NCBI GenBank assembly: GCA_026745465.1
Contig: JACYXH010000312.1
Location: 2,709,542 to 2,773,541 of the forward strand
From: Lota lota
Lineage: Eukaryota > Chordata > Actinopteri > Gadiformes > Lotidae
DNA: 64,000 nucleotides
Direction: 5' to 3'
Part shown: one piece after another, positions 54,601 through 64,000 of the stretch
Layout of the letters: every line of letters starts with the position of its first letter
How positions within the stretch are numbered: position 1 is the first letter of the stretch
Notes under the pieces: model-generated
The model's input: the letters and a program-made list of their open reading frames with translations, nothing else
Databases searched by the model: none
What the model was told of the DNA's origin: nothing
Translations under genes and position numbers: made by a program

Positions 54601-56278
54601 TAAAAAGTGTCTGCAAAGACATTAAATAATTTAATATACATTTCTTAACTTTTTGTATTGTAATAAATTATTTGATACACAGGATATAAATAACTTGATC
54701 ATAAATCCATAATCCAGGGTGTCACTGGAAGGTGATTTATGTTTAACAGAGGATATAATATATTTTTGTGATTATTTGTACAATTTTAATTTGGAAGTAA
54801 TGTGAGAAAATGGAAAGAAAATTGGAAAGCTTTAGTTTCACTGAAACAATGAAATGTATTTTACAAAACGTTATTAATGTAAATTTTATTGGCAATCCTT
54901 TGCAAAAACACTATGCTTTTGTTTAAGAGGCATCCATATATAGCTGTAAACGACAGCTGATCATTGACTTAAACAATTGAACATAGGTATTTTTTTACCT
55001 TTTGTTGAAGTTTGTTTTGTTCTTCATTATATGCTCTTTCCTCTTCTTCTGTTCCTTTCTGTGCTTCCACTTCTTCTTTGTGTCCGAAGCTCAAAAACAC
55101 ACACCCACTCGAAACCCCACAATGATGAAAGAGGTTCTTCAACAGATTTCAGCCCAAAATATATAATTTTATAAATATTTTACTCTATAATTGTACCATA
55201 ATAACATTGTTAATATGTCAAAAAAAGATGGAACATCTACATGTCTTGCTCAAACTTTCCAGGTGACAGCATGGTAACATGCATTTGAGTCCTTATGAAA
55301 CAAATAGTATTGTAACAATTCATATGCTATGAATTGTTTATTCATAGTATATGAAAAGTATTGCTGTGTTGATTTGTTTTCATTCTTTTAAAATGCTTGG
55401 ATGGCTACAAGTGCTGCTTGCAGCTTTTATTTCTTTGATTGTTTACAGGTCAACGCTGACTAGATTTAAATACAACACACTTATGTTTACATTTTAGAAT
55501 TTCTTTTGTAATGTATTTCAAGAGTGTTTGGGCCATATGTAGGGAAAAGGTTTTATTTGGGCAGCGTTGGTAAAATGTATGAAACAGGGTTACTCTGGAG
55601 AAGTTTAATGGTACCGTCATATTATTTAATAACCGTAAACACATTGGGGCAGTAATGCGTTATACTCATTTTTTCATAACATACTTGCTCTTCACTATCT
55701 TTCTGGTTTTCTAAACACAACTACCAGCAACTATCAATACCCAGCCATGTAAAATATGTCTCCTTGGAATAAAAATCCAAAATAAGATCATAAGGTACCT
55801 GGTTGCCTTTTTTGCTTTCTTTTTTACATTTTCACTGAATATTTTGATGAAATATATGAATTCCTGTACTAGGAAAGAACACAAAGCTCAAATAAGCCCC
55901 AGACAGCATAAGGCCCTGGTTGTGTCTGTGAGGCTGTTGTATCACTACATCTTTCCACTAGAGGTCAGGTTTTCTTTAGGAGGCCAGGTTGTACAATAGC
56001 TTTAAGAAATAGAAGTTGTAGCAAACTACAACTTCGATTTTCTTGATGTTTTTCTTTGAAATAATATGAATGATGCAACTACCGCTAACTTAACTACTAC
56101 CGCTAATGGCAATAATACTTCATAATTCAACCATATACAAAATGATTTCAGTAGAGAAGTCTTTCTCTGTTCAAACACGTTAAACTCGGAATGAAAACCT
56201 CACTGATTTATGTAAGAATATCACGACTCTCACAAACTAGCACAGTCGAAAGTCATGTCTTTCAATATTTATATTTGA
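54601..56278. other. AT-rich stretch with duplicated module, no clear gene
   Basis: Apart from the duplicated block (about 55380-55910) I see no convincing exon. A short frame from 55393 (MLGWLQVLLAAFISLIVY) is hydrophobic and ends at a weak donor (ACAG|GTCAAC). It could be a leader exon, but nothing downstream confirms it. Confidence 0.35.
55380..55910 (+). repeat. Duplicated module, copy A
   Basis: It is collinear with about 63590-64000. Shared blocks include TTTACAGGTCAACGC-like sequence, AAATACAACAC, TTTTGTAATGTATTT, GGGAAAAGGTTTT, CAGTAATGCGTTATACTC, CTTCACTATCTTTCTG, TCTAAACACAACTACCA and GTCTCCTTGGAATAAAAA. The last resembles a poly(A) signal, so the block may be the 3' end of a duplicated transcription unit. 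Confidence 0.75.
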
Positions 56279-57334
56279 ATGCTGCTGGCCATCCTGTGTC
56301 CATCCTCTGCTCTTCTCCTCTCCCTCCTCTCCTCCTTGGTTATATACCTCCGCTGCAGAAGAAAAGGTAGTGCATTTATCTCTGTTAACTGTCATCTTCT
56401 GTATCTTGAGAACACCTATGTACATATTGTCTTCTGTATAAGCAGCAACTGTCTCCCTGTGCTGGTTTTGTGGCGTAATAATGACTGTTTGTGTTTCTTT
56501 AAGATGAAGACCTCCATGTTGCTCAGAGATCACCCAGCAGTAGAGCTATAACATCAATCAGGAACCAGGTAACATATCGTTTATATACTTAGGTACATTT
56601 TTGACATAATGGTAGAGGACAGTATGGAGTACATTAACATGTTATGGTGGTGTGCTGTACAAAGATGTTGAATGAAGGGTAAATGGCTGAATGAACATCA
56701 ATGGACCCAATGTTCAGAGATAGTCAGGTGTTATAAGACACCTGAAGAGAAGTACATTCAGTAGAGCTTCATGTGGTTCTTTAAGAGTCAAGAGTAGCTG
56801 CTTCCTGTAGAGTCGCCTCATAAGGGTGTAACAAGGGAGACATACTTAAGCAGTGTTCAATAGTTTGATTTCAGACGGGAAACCAACTATTATGTTGATG
56901 ATACATCATGATGACTATGATATATGATGATGATGTAATGGTATAGCAAAGTGTGCATTATGTTGATGATGTAAAGGTATAGCAGAGAGTAAAGTATGTT
57001 AATGATGTCATAGGAATATTAATCGTTATACTGGAGTCACCTGAATGCCTGGTCTGTCTGCATTTAACTGGCAGAGTGATCAGTCTACACCTGAGCACAC
57101 CTGGAGTCACTTTCTCCAATCAGAAGGGTTATATAATGTAAATTGTCTCTAAGCCCTCTAGGGGCAGTGTTCCTCAGCAGCACAGAGGGAATTCACAGCA
57201 ATATTTCATCTCTGATGAAGATGGCCTGTGTTATGCTACATTGGTACCCTCTACGTTCAGTGAAACCTAAAAAGAAGAGAGTCCAAACCTCAGAGTTGTG
57301 CACCTACTCAGCCATCAATACTAAGAGGATGTGA
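56279..57334 (+). pseudogene. Remnant of a membrane receptor: transmembrane and ITIM-like cytoplasmic tail exons
   Basis: Exon-like piece 1 (56279-56366) encodes a hydrophobic helix and a basic stop-transfer (YLRCRRK) and ends at AAAAG|GTAGTG. Piece 2 (about 56504-56568) joins in frame and encodes DEDLHVAQRSPSSRA and on to RNQ before GTAACA. Piece 3 (about 57162-57334) contains SDEDGLCYATLVPS, an ITIM-like LCYATL, and in another frame SELCTYSAINTKRM. An in-frame stop lies just before the first ATG, the frame does not pass cleanly from piece 2 to 3, and the two tyrosine motifs are in different frames. No Ig-domain exon is seen upstream. It resembles tails of fish CD300/pIgR-like inhibitory receptors and is most likely decayed. 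It could instead be chance. Confidence 0.4.
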
Positions 57335-57955
57335 CCATGACCAAGTCTTTTTAATACAAATACAAGGGCTCTACTTCCTCATTATCACTTCATCTTTATG
57401 TTGTCCAGAGGAGGAAGAATATCTATATTTTCCACTTTCCACAAATGCAAACATGTGAATAGTATAAATCAGATATTACATTTTTGGCTATGTTTACACC
57501 CCCAACGTTATTAGATATTGTTTGCTGTTCATTGTTTACTATGTAGTAAGATTGAGTGAAGGGAAATGTACAAAGGCCTCTGTGTGATTCAGGTTATAAT
57601 CTTGAACTGGCTAAAGCTGGCTATTCTGCATAGGTTGTAATGTTTTCTTGGCAGTCTCTACTCCTTGTCATACAAGTAGGACACTGATGGCAGCTTAAAT
57701 ATCCCAAGAACACGTCATTACAACATAAATACTGGCAACATTTTACAATAAGGCTACATTAATGATACATTAATTAACATTAGTTAATGCAGTAATATGA
57801 ATTAACTTACAGTTAATTAACAATTAGTTAACTAATCTAGTAATCATTTACTAATGGTATTCATGTTTACTAATGGTGTTTATGGTATCCAAGGTAATGG
57901 TCTCCATGTTTACTAAGGTCTTCATTTATACATTATTTAATCTATAAATATAGTG
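57335..57955. other. AT-rich sequence, no gene seen
   Basis: It includes a TTAATTAA-rich stretch (about 57760-57830) with near-repeats such as TAATTAACATTAGTTAATG and TTACTAATGGT. No coding signal was found. Confidence 0.4.
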
Positions 57956-58490
57956 TTAAAGGAAAACTATGGGATTTTTCAACCTGGACCCTACCTGGCA
58001 ATCATTTTGGTGAGCTGGAGAGAAGATACCTGGTTGTGTTGGACTACAGAAATTGTAGATTAGTGTTTTCTAAAATATTTGAGTTGAGATGGTAATGACA
58101 ATGAAGGAATTACCCGCAACAACAAGATTTCAGAGCAGGAGTTCTACTTGAGCGAGACTTGGTTGGACACGTTAACTAACAGACCGGATCAAGTGTAAAA
58201 GGTAAAGAAAAATATTTGATCTCTATGTAGGGATACTTTCCATAATGTTGTCAGACACGGATAGCAATCTGAGCATGGCAATGGCAAAAACAAGCCCTTT
58301 TAGGGAATATACATTGACGGCGGTGTTGCCCCAAAGGATTACATTGCAGCCCGTCTCGCAGATTACAGCTGAAGCGTTCTCGCTCAATACTGGACCTCTT
58401 TCAAAAACTGTTGTCCGCATTTCTCCCTTCGACCTAAAAGTATCCGAAAATAGGGTTTAGGTTGAAAGATCTCAACGTTTTCCATTATGG
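57956..58490. mobile_element. Diverged copy of the foldback DNA transposon family
   Basis: The left end TTAAAGGAAAACTATGGGAT matches the terminal repeat of the element at 11733-12612. The right part (GTTGTCAGACAC, CCAAAGGATTACATTGCA, GTTCTCGCTCAATACTGGAC, TGTTGTCCGCAT) matches its right arm. The left arm is short and the right end degenerate. Confidence 0.8.
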
Positions 58491-59384
58491 TAAAGGTTGG
58501 TGAATTAAGTTAACTCCTGTGCTAATGTTATATAATTATGCACATGAATGCACTAACGTCTGTTAATTAATGGTTAATTAATGTACCCTTATTGTAAAGT
58601 GCTACCAAAATATTTTACTAACCGTGTTTGATACCAGATGGAGACCGGGGATGAATTCGGCTGGGTATTCTCGCCAGCCTCAATTTGGCGTTGGGGGGTA
58701 TGTGGGAGTGTGTGTGGATGATGGCTGGTTGAAGCAGCCTCACCTGGCCCGAGTCAGACTGATTGGAGTCTGGAGCTGGGTGAGGCTGCACACCTGTTGC
58801 ACATTGAGCAATCAGTGTGCACAGGTTAAACCAGCCATCACCGCACACACTCAGAGAGAGCTCTCCTAGATGGCAACATGTAACACCAGGCCATGTATAG
58901 TTTACCACAACACTAAACCAGGATTCAACATCACCACCCTGCATCCTGCCTTTGGAGGAGCCCAGAAAAGCCACCTACATGGAGTGTGGCAGCCACCTAG
59001 GTGGCGTGTAGCACAGGCTTTGCTACACCCTCTTACATATAAAAAATACCCCAGGTCTCTAGCTCACACCCAGGTGTCCTTGACAAGGCTAGAGGCTCTA
59101 AATTGATGATTTTATTAGTCTTTAATAACCTCCTTCATACGAAACACACGCTTCAAAAACCAAACAATGATGTTAAACAAACTATGTATAAAACGTACCT
59201 TTAGACTGACTTTTTGGCAGACATAAACTTCTGGGTTGGCCTACAAAAAAAAGTAATAACATGTAGGCCTAGTCCGTCCCAAAGAAGAAGAATAAATGTG
59301 TCATCCCTGGGTCATTTGAAAATCTACGTTTTTATTGAAAGATAATCGAGTCACATGTCACCATGATGGTGACATTGTGGTTGT
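58491..59384. other. Unassigned intergenic sequence
   Basis: The part at about 58620-58870 has a GC-richer composition and open frames on both strands with no recognisable protein; it may be an unrecognised repeat. Nothing else could be assigned. Confidence 0.35.
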
Positions 59385-59970
59385 TACGGCCATGGCCGTC
59401 ACCCAGCGTTCCTTCACTTTGTCTCCCCCTCATGGTGTTTGTGTGTCGGTGGAATGGGCGAGGCAGTTCATTGATTGTTCCCCGGCTGTTCACCTGCCCT
59501 ATTATGCACACTTTGTCATCCATCTCTGGCTCATCATCTCTGCTGCACTTAAACCCCGGTTCTTCACCCACTTATCGCCAGATTGTTGTTTCAACCACAG
59601 TGGTCGATAACAAGTCACGGCTCTTCTGAATTTCGTATTTCCACATACCTTTCATGTGCCATGGTTTTTGTGTGTTTAAACTCCGTGCCCTTTTTGCTCC
59701 ATGATCGCCAACTTACCTGCCTGCCTGGCTGCCTTCCCACCTGCGCGCTCATCTGCCTGCCTGGCTGCCTTCCCACCTGCGCGCTCATCCGCCTGCTCGT
59801 CCATCTCTTTCGTCCTCCAACTCAGCCCTGCTCTGTCATCCGTCCCTGCCTGTCCACCTTCCATTCCTTCACCTACTGCCGTCATACTTCTTGCAATAAA
59901 CCTCGGATTGTCATCCAACCTGCATTGTCGGTGTCTGCGCTTGGGCTTCTGAAAATTGAAAATAATGAAC
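59385..59970 (+). mobile_element. Probable solo LTR of a Ty3/Gypsy-type element
   Basis: The block begins near TGTTACGGCCATGGCCGT. It carries a late AATAAA (about 59895) followed by a short GT-rich end (GCATTGTCGGTGTCTGCG), the promoter/poly(A) layout of fish Gypsy LTRs. A 34-bp internal duplication lies at about 59720-59800. No internal coding region flanks it, so it looks like a fossil left by LTR-LTR recombination. Exact ends and family are uncertain. Confidence 0.45.
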
Positions 59971-60131
59971 ATATTGTTCGAAATTAACAAACACTTAAAC
60001 ATTTAATGCACAGACGCTATTCGTGTCTGCTATTGGGAGCTTATGAGTCAACAATCAACACAGTCGTTTTGATTAAGCACACGCTGTTTCTTCCACCTCG
60101 GCATTAGTGGACCCAGCTGAAAGTTAACTCT

Positions 60132-60455
60132 GTAAACTGGGCGCTTTCATGATGTGCAGCTGGGAGCATGATGTGCAGCTGGGAGCATGATGTGCAGCTG
60201 GGAGCATGATGTGTAGCTGGGAGCATGATGTGCAGCTGGGAGCATGATGTGTAGCTGGGAGCATGATGTGGATGTGTAGCTGGGAGCATGATGTGCTGCT
60301 GGGAGCATGATGTGTAGCTGGGAGCATGATGTGCTGCTGGGAGCATGATGTGGATGTGTAGCTGGGAGCATGATGTGCAGCTGGGAGCATGATGTGCAGC
60401 TGGGAGCATGATGTGGATGTGTAGCTGGGAGCATGATGTGCAGCTGGGAGCATGA
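60132..60455. repeat. 19-bp minisatellite, about 16 copies
   Basis: The unit GCATGATGTGCAGCTGGGA varies as GTGTAGCTG or GTGCTGCTG, and some units have an inserted GATGTG. The period of 19 keeps minus-strand frames open, which gives false His/Ser/Cys-rich proteins. Confidence 0.96.
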
Positions 60456-60479
60456 TGTGCTCACCAGCAACAGCGCTAC

Positions 60480-61320
60480 AAGCCGGCTATATCTTAGCCG
60501 ATGAGCAGTTTGCTCGCTGTGAGAATCCGATCAACACAGATTCGCTTAGTCATGAGCCTTGCTAACGCGGATCTTTAACGTGTTGTCTATGAGTTACTTT
60601 AAATAAAGTACGTACACGTCCTTGCCAGTTGAGGTTTTGCATGATTCAAACGTTAATTTGATGAAAATAAGGCAGCAGTACTTAGTGCTCTGACGCGTCA
60701 CCGTCCGTCTTCGTGTAGCTGCTGCAGACTGGAGAGATTGCTGTGTGGCTCGTCGTAGGCAGAGCCCAACAATCCCCCAAAAGCATTAAAACCTCCTATG
60801 TTACCATTGTTTTCCGTCTCCAAGAAACCTTCCAACGAAAACAGCTTTCAAATCAGCACAAGTTATGGTTCCGATATCCATGACAATGCTCGTCAGATAG
60901 TCCGATTTTGGATAAGTACGGACCAGAATGAAAAATAGGTGATTCGACCTGGATACCAACATTGAGTTATCCTCTGGGAGATTTAAGTGGTAAATTATTT
61001 TTTCTCAAGGGTTTGTTAGTTGAAGTAGGGTGATACTCTGGGCCTGATCCGGCTAGTCATAGTATGACTTGACCTGGCTCCTATCAGTCTCTCACTGATT
61101 CGTCCGGGTCCATCCGTGTTTGCTGGGGAAGGATCGGAGAGCCACAGACAGGTGGTGGTTGCTTATGTTATGCGCTGTGCGGATGCTGTGCCTAAAGATT
61201 CAGGACTAAAAAGTGAATATTGGACAGAGGGTGGTTGCGGTGGTGAAGTTTTTTTTGTTTAGCAGAGTTGATCCATTCTTGAAAACGCGTATAGAAAAAT
61301 ATGGCAATGCTGGCAAGGGA
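60480..61320. other. Unassigned sequence upstream of the hAT-like fragment
   Basis: No gene recognised. It may include decayed 5' parts of the transposase-like element that follows, but I could not identify domains. Confidence 0.3.
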
Positions 61321-61800
61321 ACCGTAGCTCTCATCAACGACATGTTTAGAATTGATTGAACTGATGGGAGAACGGGTTCTCAGAGATAGTCAGTCAAATA
61401 AAAGTTGCAAAGTACTTTCGATCAGTGTCACTCCAGATGTTACACACACAGACCAGGTCAAATGCATTATGCGAGATGTGTGACCTGAAGGCAGCATCGC
61501 GGAGCGCTTTGTCAAGTTTCGGTCAATGAGGAGTCATTGAGGAGAGTAATTTTGCCAGTCTGTTCTTGGAGTTTTACAAGAGATGGGCAATGATGTCAAT
61601 GATGGCAGAGGCCAGTGTTATGATAATGCAGCCAACATATCCGGTATTTACAACGGCCTGCAAGCATGCATCAAACTAATTAAGCCTTTGGTCGAGTGGG
61701 TACCTGCGCTGCACACACACTACATCTTTGTGGGGATTAACAGTGTTAACTGCTGCCTTGAGACCAAGACACTTTTTAATGAAAAAACTGTGAAAATGTG
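61321..61800 (+). mobile_element. Degraded hAT-superfamily (ZMYM1/DUF4371-like) transposase fragment
   Basis: Conceptual pieces read ELMGERVLRDSQSNK, then a segment corresponding to the family's SVDxTPDVTHxDQ motif (here SISVTPDVTHTDQVKCIM), then ERFVKF, then GRGQCYDNAANISGIYNGLQ and a decayed counterpart of the WVPCAAHSLNLVG motif with INSVNCCLE. The pieces lie in more than one frame with at least two stops or shifts (for example within 61515-61590), so no product is expected. Termini were not found. Confidence 0.7.
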
Positions 61801-62185
61801 AACACTTCTAAAGGTAAGAATATGTATTTGTGATTTGTGCTGCTGTTGCATTATTATTGCTGTTATTATGTGCTGCTGCTGTGTTTATTGTATTTTTATG
61901 GCTTTGTTTTATTTGAGTAATGCACAGCGGTTCGATTTGTGTGTCTGTAAGGTTGTTGGTTTTGCCTCAGTAAAATAGGGTGTTCTGTACTGCTGCAGAT
62001 GTTGTACCTCTTGGAATAGAAAGCTAAAAGCTGTTTCCAGCTTGCAGATGCACAGAGAATGTCTTGTTAGCTGCGACCACCAGCTCTGGATCGGTTGGTT
62101 GGTCGGTTGGTTGGTCGGTCCACAAAAATACGTGGATGCGGCAGCTACTTCAAATTCGCATTGCTGTTTATAGTAAAGGCTGTCT

Positions 62186-62228
<43 letters not shown>

Positions 62229-63560
62229 CAGTGTGCCCCGAGTGTGTGCGTGTGGGCCTTGTGGCACCTAGGGTTCTATGACCACCTTATTTCTCCACTG
62301 GCCATAAGGTTTCAGAAGAAGATTTTAACAAATGTATTTCTACCAGGCCCAGTCTACTACACTGGTTGGATGTTTTGACCCTGCCACAGGAAAAATGTTG
62401 TTTACCACTGCTGGCCGACTTTGTGTTCGCTGTTGGCCAAGGAAAGATACGACAATGGGAAGATAATGCTGCCATTTTTCAGTTCTCTTCTGAATCCGAG
62501 ATTAATGGTCAGCCACGTCACATTTGCTGTGGTTCAACCGGTCTGGTTGTTTCCAGCAGAGATCCATTCAACGTTAACGAGCACCTACAGATCCCTGCAA
62601 CCCAGCAACAAGGTTGGTCAAAACTCATTTGAAGCTGACTGTAAGTGAAATGCACAGTTCACCCAGATTTGAGCTCGTCTGCCACACTCACACTTTAGAT
62701 GTTAATCTAAAATCTGATTTGTGAGACTACATCGCATTGTCTTGTTCCTTCATATTTGAATCATTTAAGGAGAAGCATTTAAGGAGAAAGTATTGTGTTG
62801 AAAGTATTATCTGGTTAGATGCCAAACTCAATGATCAATGAAAAGGATGTTGAATCTATTCTTATCTGATCTAATCTAATCTAGAATGAGAAAATCTCAC
62901 AGAGAGAATAACCTCAATATTTTCCACAATGACAGCAAATCACAAACTGTTCATCCTTTAATGCAAATGTTTTTCATCTTTCCACCTTTCGTCAAATGCA
63001 TGTGAAGAAATAGTATACTCCTAGTATAGTCTTTACTCCTCAACATATCATCATCATGAGCTGGATGCATATCTTTCTACCCGTAATCTGGGGAAAGGAA
63101 ATACAGATGTGCATTTTCACTTGAATATTATGCACAGTAGGCCTATTGTAAAACAAACTGATTGTTATGTTAGGTTTTATCATCACATTGATACAGCTTC
63201 ATACATTGTTCCAAGTTATATTTTTAATTCAAGGTACAGTTGTGTCCTGTCAGGACGTACTCTTATACTTACCCCTAAAGATATGTCTTTGTTCTGAAAC
63301 CTATATAATCTCAATGCAAGTGGATTCATCTTGACCTCAATACAATTTGATCTGTTAATCATGTTAAGAACAAAAAAAAAGGGAACCTATTTCCAATTCG
63401 TCAGAATTAACAGAACAGAAATAGAAACAGAAAACAAAATGAAAGATTAGAATCACTGCATGACCCATTTCTCTGGACTGCAGCAAGTGATAAGACCCCC
63501 AGTGGTTTGTGTTTTTCAGCTACAGGATGCCGCCGTGGTTTTCTGTGTACTTCTCGTCAG
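61801..63560. other. Unassigned 3' region with a (TG)n tract
   Basis: It contains a (TG)n microsatellite (about 62190-62226) and short open frames at 62064-62648 without recognisable domains. No exon is supported. Confidence 0.35.
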
Positions 63561-63589
63561 TTTATTTTAGTATGTTCACTCCTACTCAC

Positions 63590-64000
63590 TCCTACTTTTA
63601 TTACTTTGACTGTGTACAGGTTCAATGCCGATTACATTTAAATACAACTCAGTTATGTTGAATTTTCAGCTGTTAGATTTTATTTTGTAATGTATTTATT
63701 ATGAATGTTTGGTCATATGTTTATAATATGCAATATGTAAGAAAAGGTTTTGTTGGTAAAAGGAATGGCACAGGCTTACTGCAGTAATGCGTCATACTCA
63801 TATTTTCAGAACAGACCTGATCTTCACTATCTTTCTGTTTTTCTAAACACAACTACCAATAACTAGCAATACACAGTCACTTAAAAAAGGTCTCCTTGGA
63901 ATAAAAAGCTACTGTACTTTTGTTACAATTGTGTTGCAAGTGTGCAAATAATTTTGTGGTATTGAATTTAATGTATGAATCCTTAGGAAGAAACACAAAG
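63590..64000 (+). repeat. Duplicated module, copy B (runs off the window)
   Basis: Collinear with about 55380-55910; see the shared blocks listed there. It continues past the end of the window (AGGAAGAAACACAAAG corresponds to AGGAAAGAACACAAAG near 55870). Confidence 0.75.

Noticed and set aside
60104-60470. Minus-strand frames with MLPAAHHAPSCTSCSQLHI
   Set aside because: 19-bp minisatellite artefact.

Overview
The window is vertebrate nuclear DNA, almost certainly from a teleost fish. It holds spliced genes with GT-AG introns, fish-type SINEs and LINEs, and an exceptional density of (CA)n/(TG)n microsatellites and minisatellites. That density and the compact introns recall cod-like (gadiform) genomes; this is an inference, not a species call.

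Layout. Bases 1-2384 are a decayed I/Nimb-type LINE. Bases 2740-4020 are a ~99-bp satellite. gtf2e2 (TFIIE beta, + strand, coding 5085-14979) follows, with the small membrane-protein gene smim18 nested antisense in its first mapped intron (7124-7465). gtf2e2 converges on dctn6 (dynactin p27, - strand, 15979-17885). dctn6 is head-to-head with hgsnat (lysosomal heparan-alpha-glucosaminide N-acetyltransferase, + strand, 18316-26069, 18 exons). Then come rbpj (CSL, the Notch-pathway DNA-binding factor, + strand, 27515-36563, 11 exons) and stim2 (ER calcium sensor, + strand, 41476-53350, 12 exons). From 53351 to 64000 no intact gene was found. That stretch holds the stim2 3' UTR, a decayed receptor-tail remnant, a foldback element copy, a probable solo LTR, a 19-bp minisatellite, a degraded hAT/ZMYM1-like transposase fragment and a duplicated module.

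All five main genes reconstruct in frame across every splice junction: 292, 190, 625, 497 and 1060 residues. gtf2e2/smim18/dctn6 are also neighbours in mammals (human 8p12), and rbpj/stim2 in another region (human 4p15), so the window joins two conserved blocks with hgsnat between them. The genes do not form a pathway. Shared regulation is plausible only for dctn6/hgsnat (a 430-bp bidirectional promoter with an NRF1-like site) and for gtf2e2/dctn6 (a shared polyadenylation region).

Most unusual points: (1) the last stim2 exon encodes about 20 degenerate 16-residue repeats that enlarge the tail; (2) stim2 has no room for the inhibitory STIM2.1 exon; (3) many dinucleotide repeats start at 5' splice sites, and two minisatellites have units that resemble the adjacent splice site; (4) dctn6 lacks the C-terminal Cdk1 site known from mammals; (5) a near-palindromic bidirectional poly(A) element separates gtf2e2 and dctn6.
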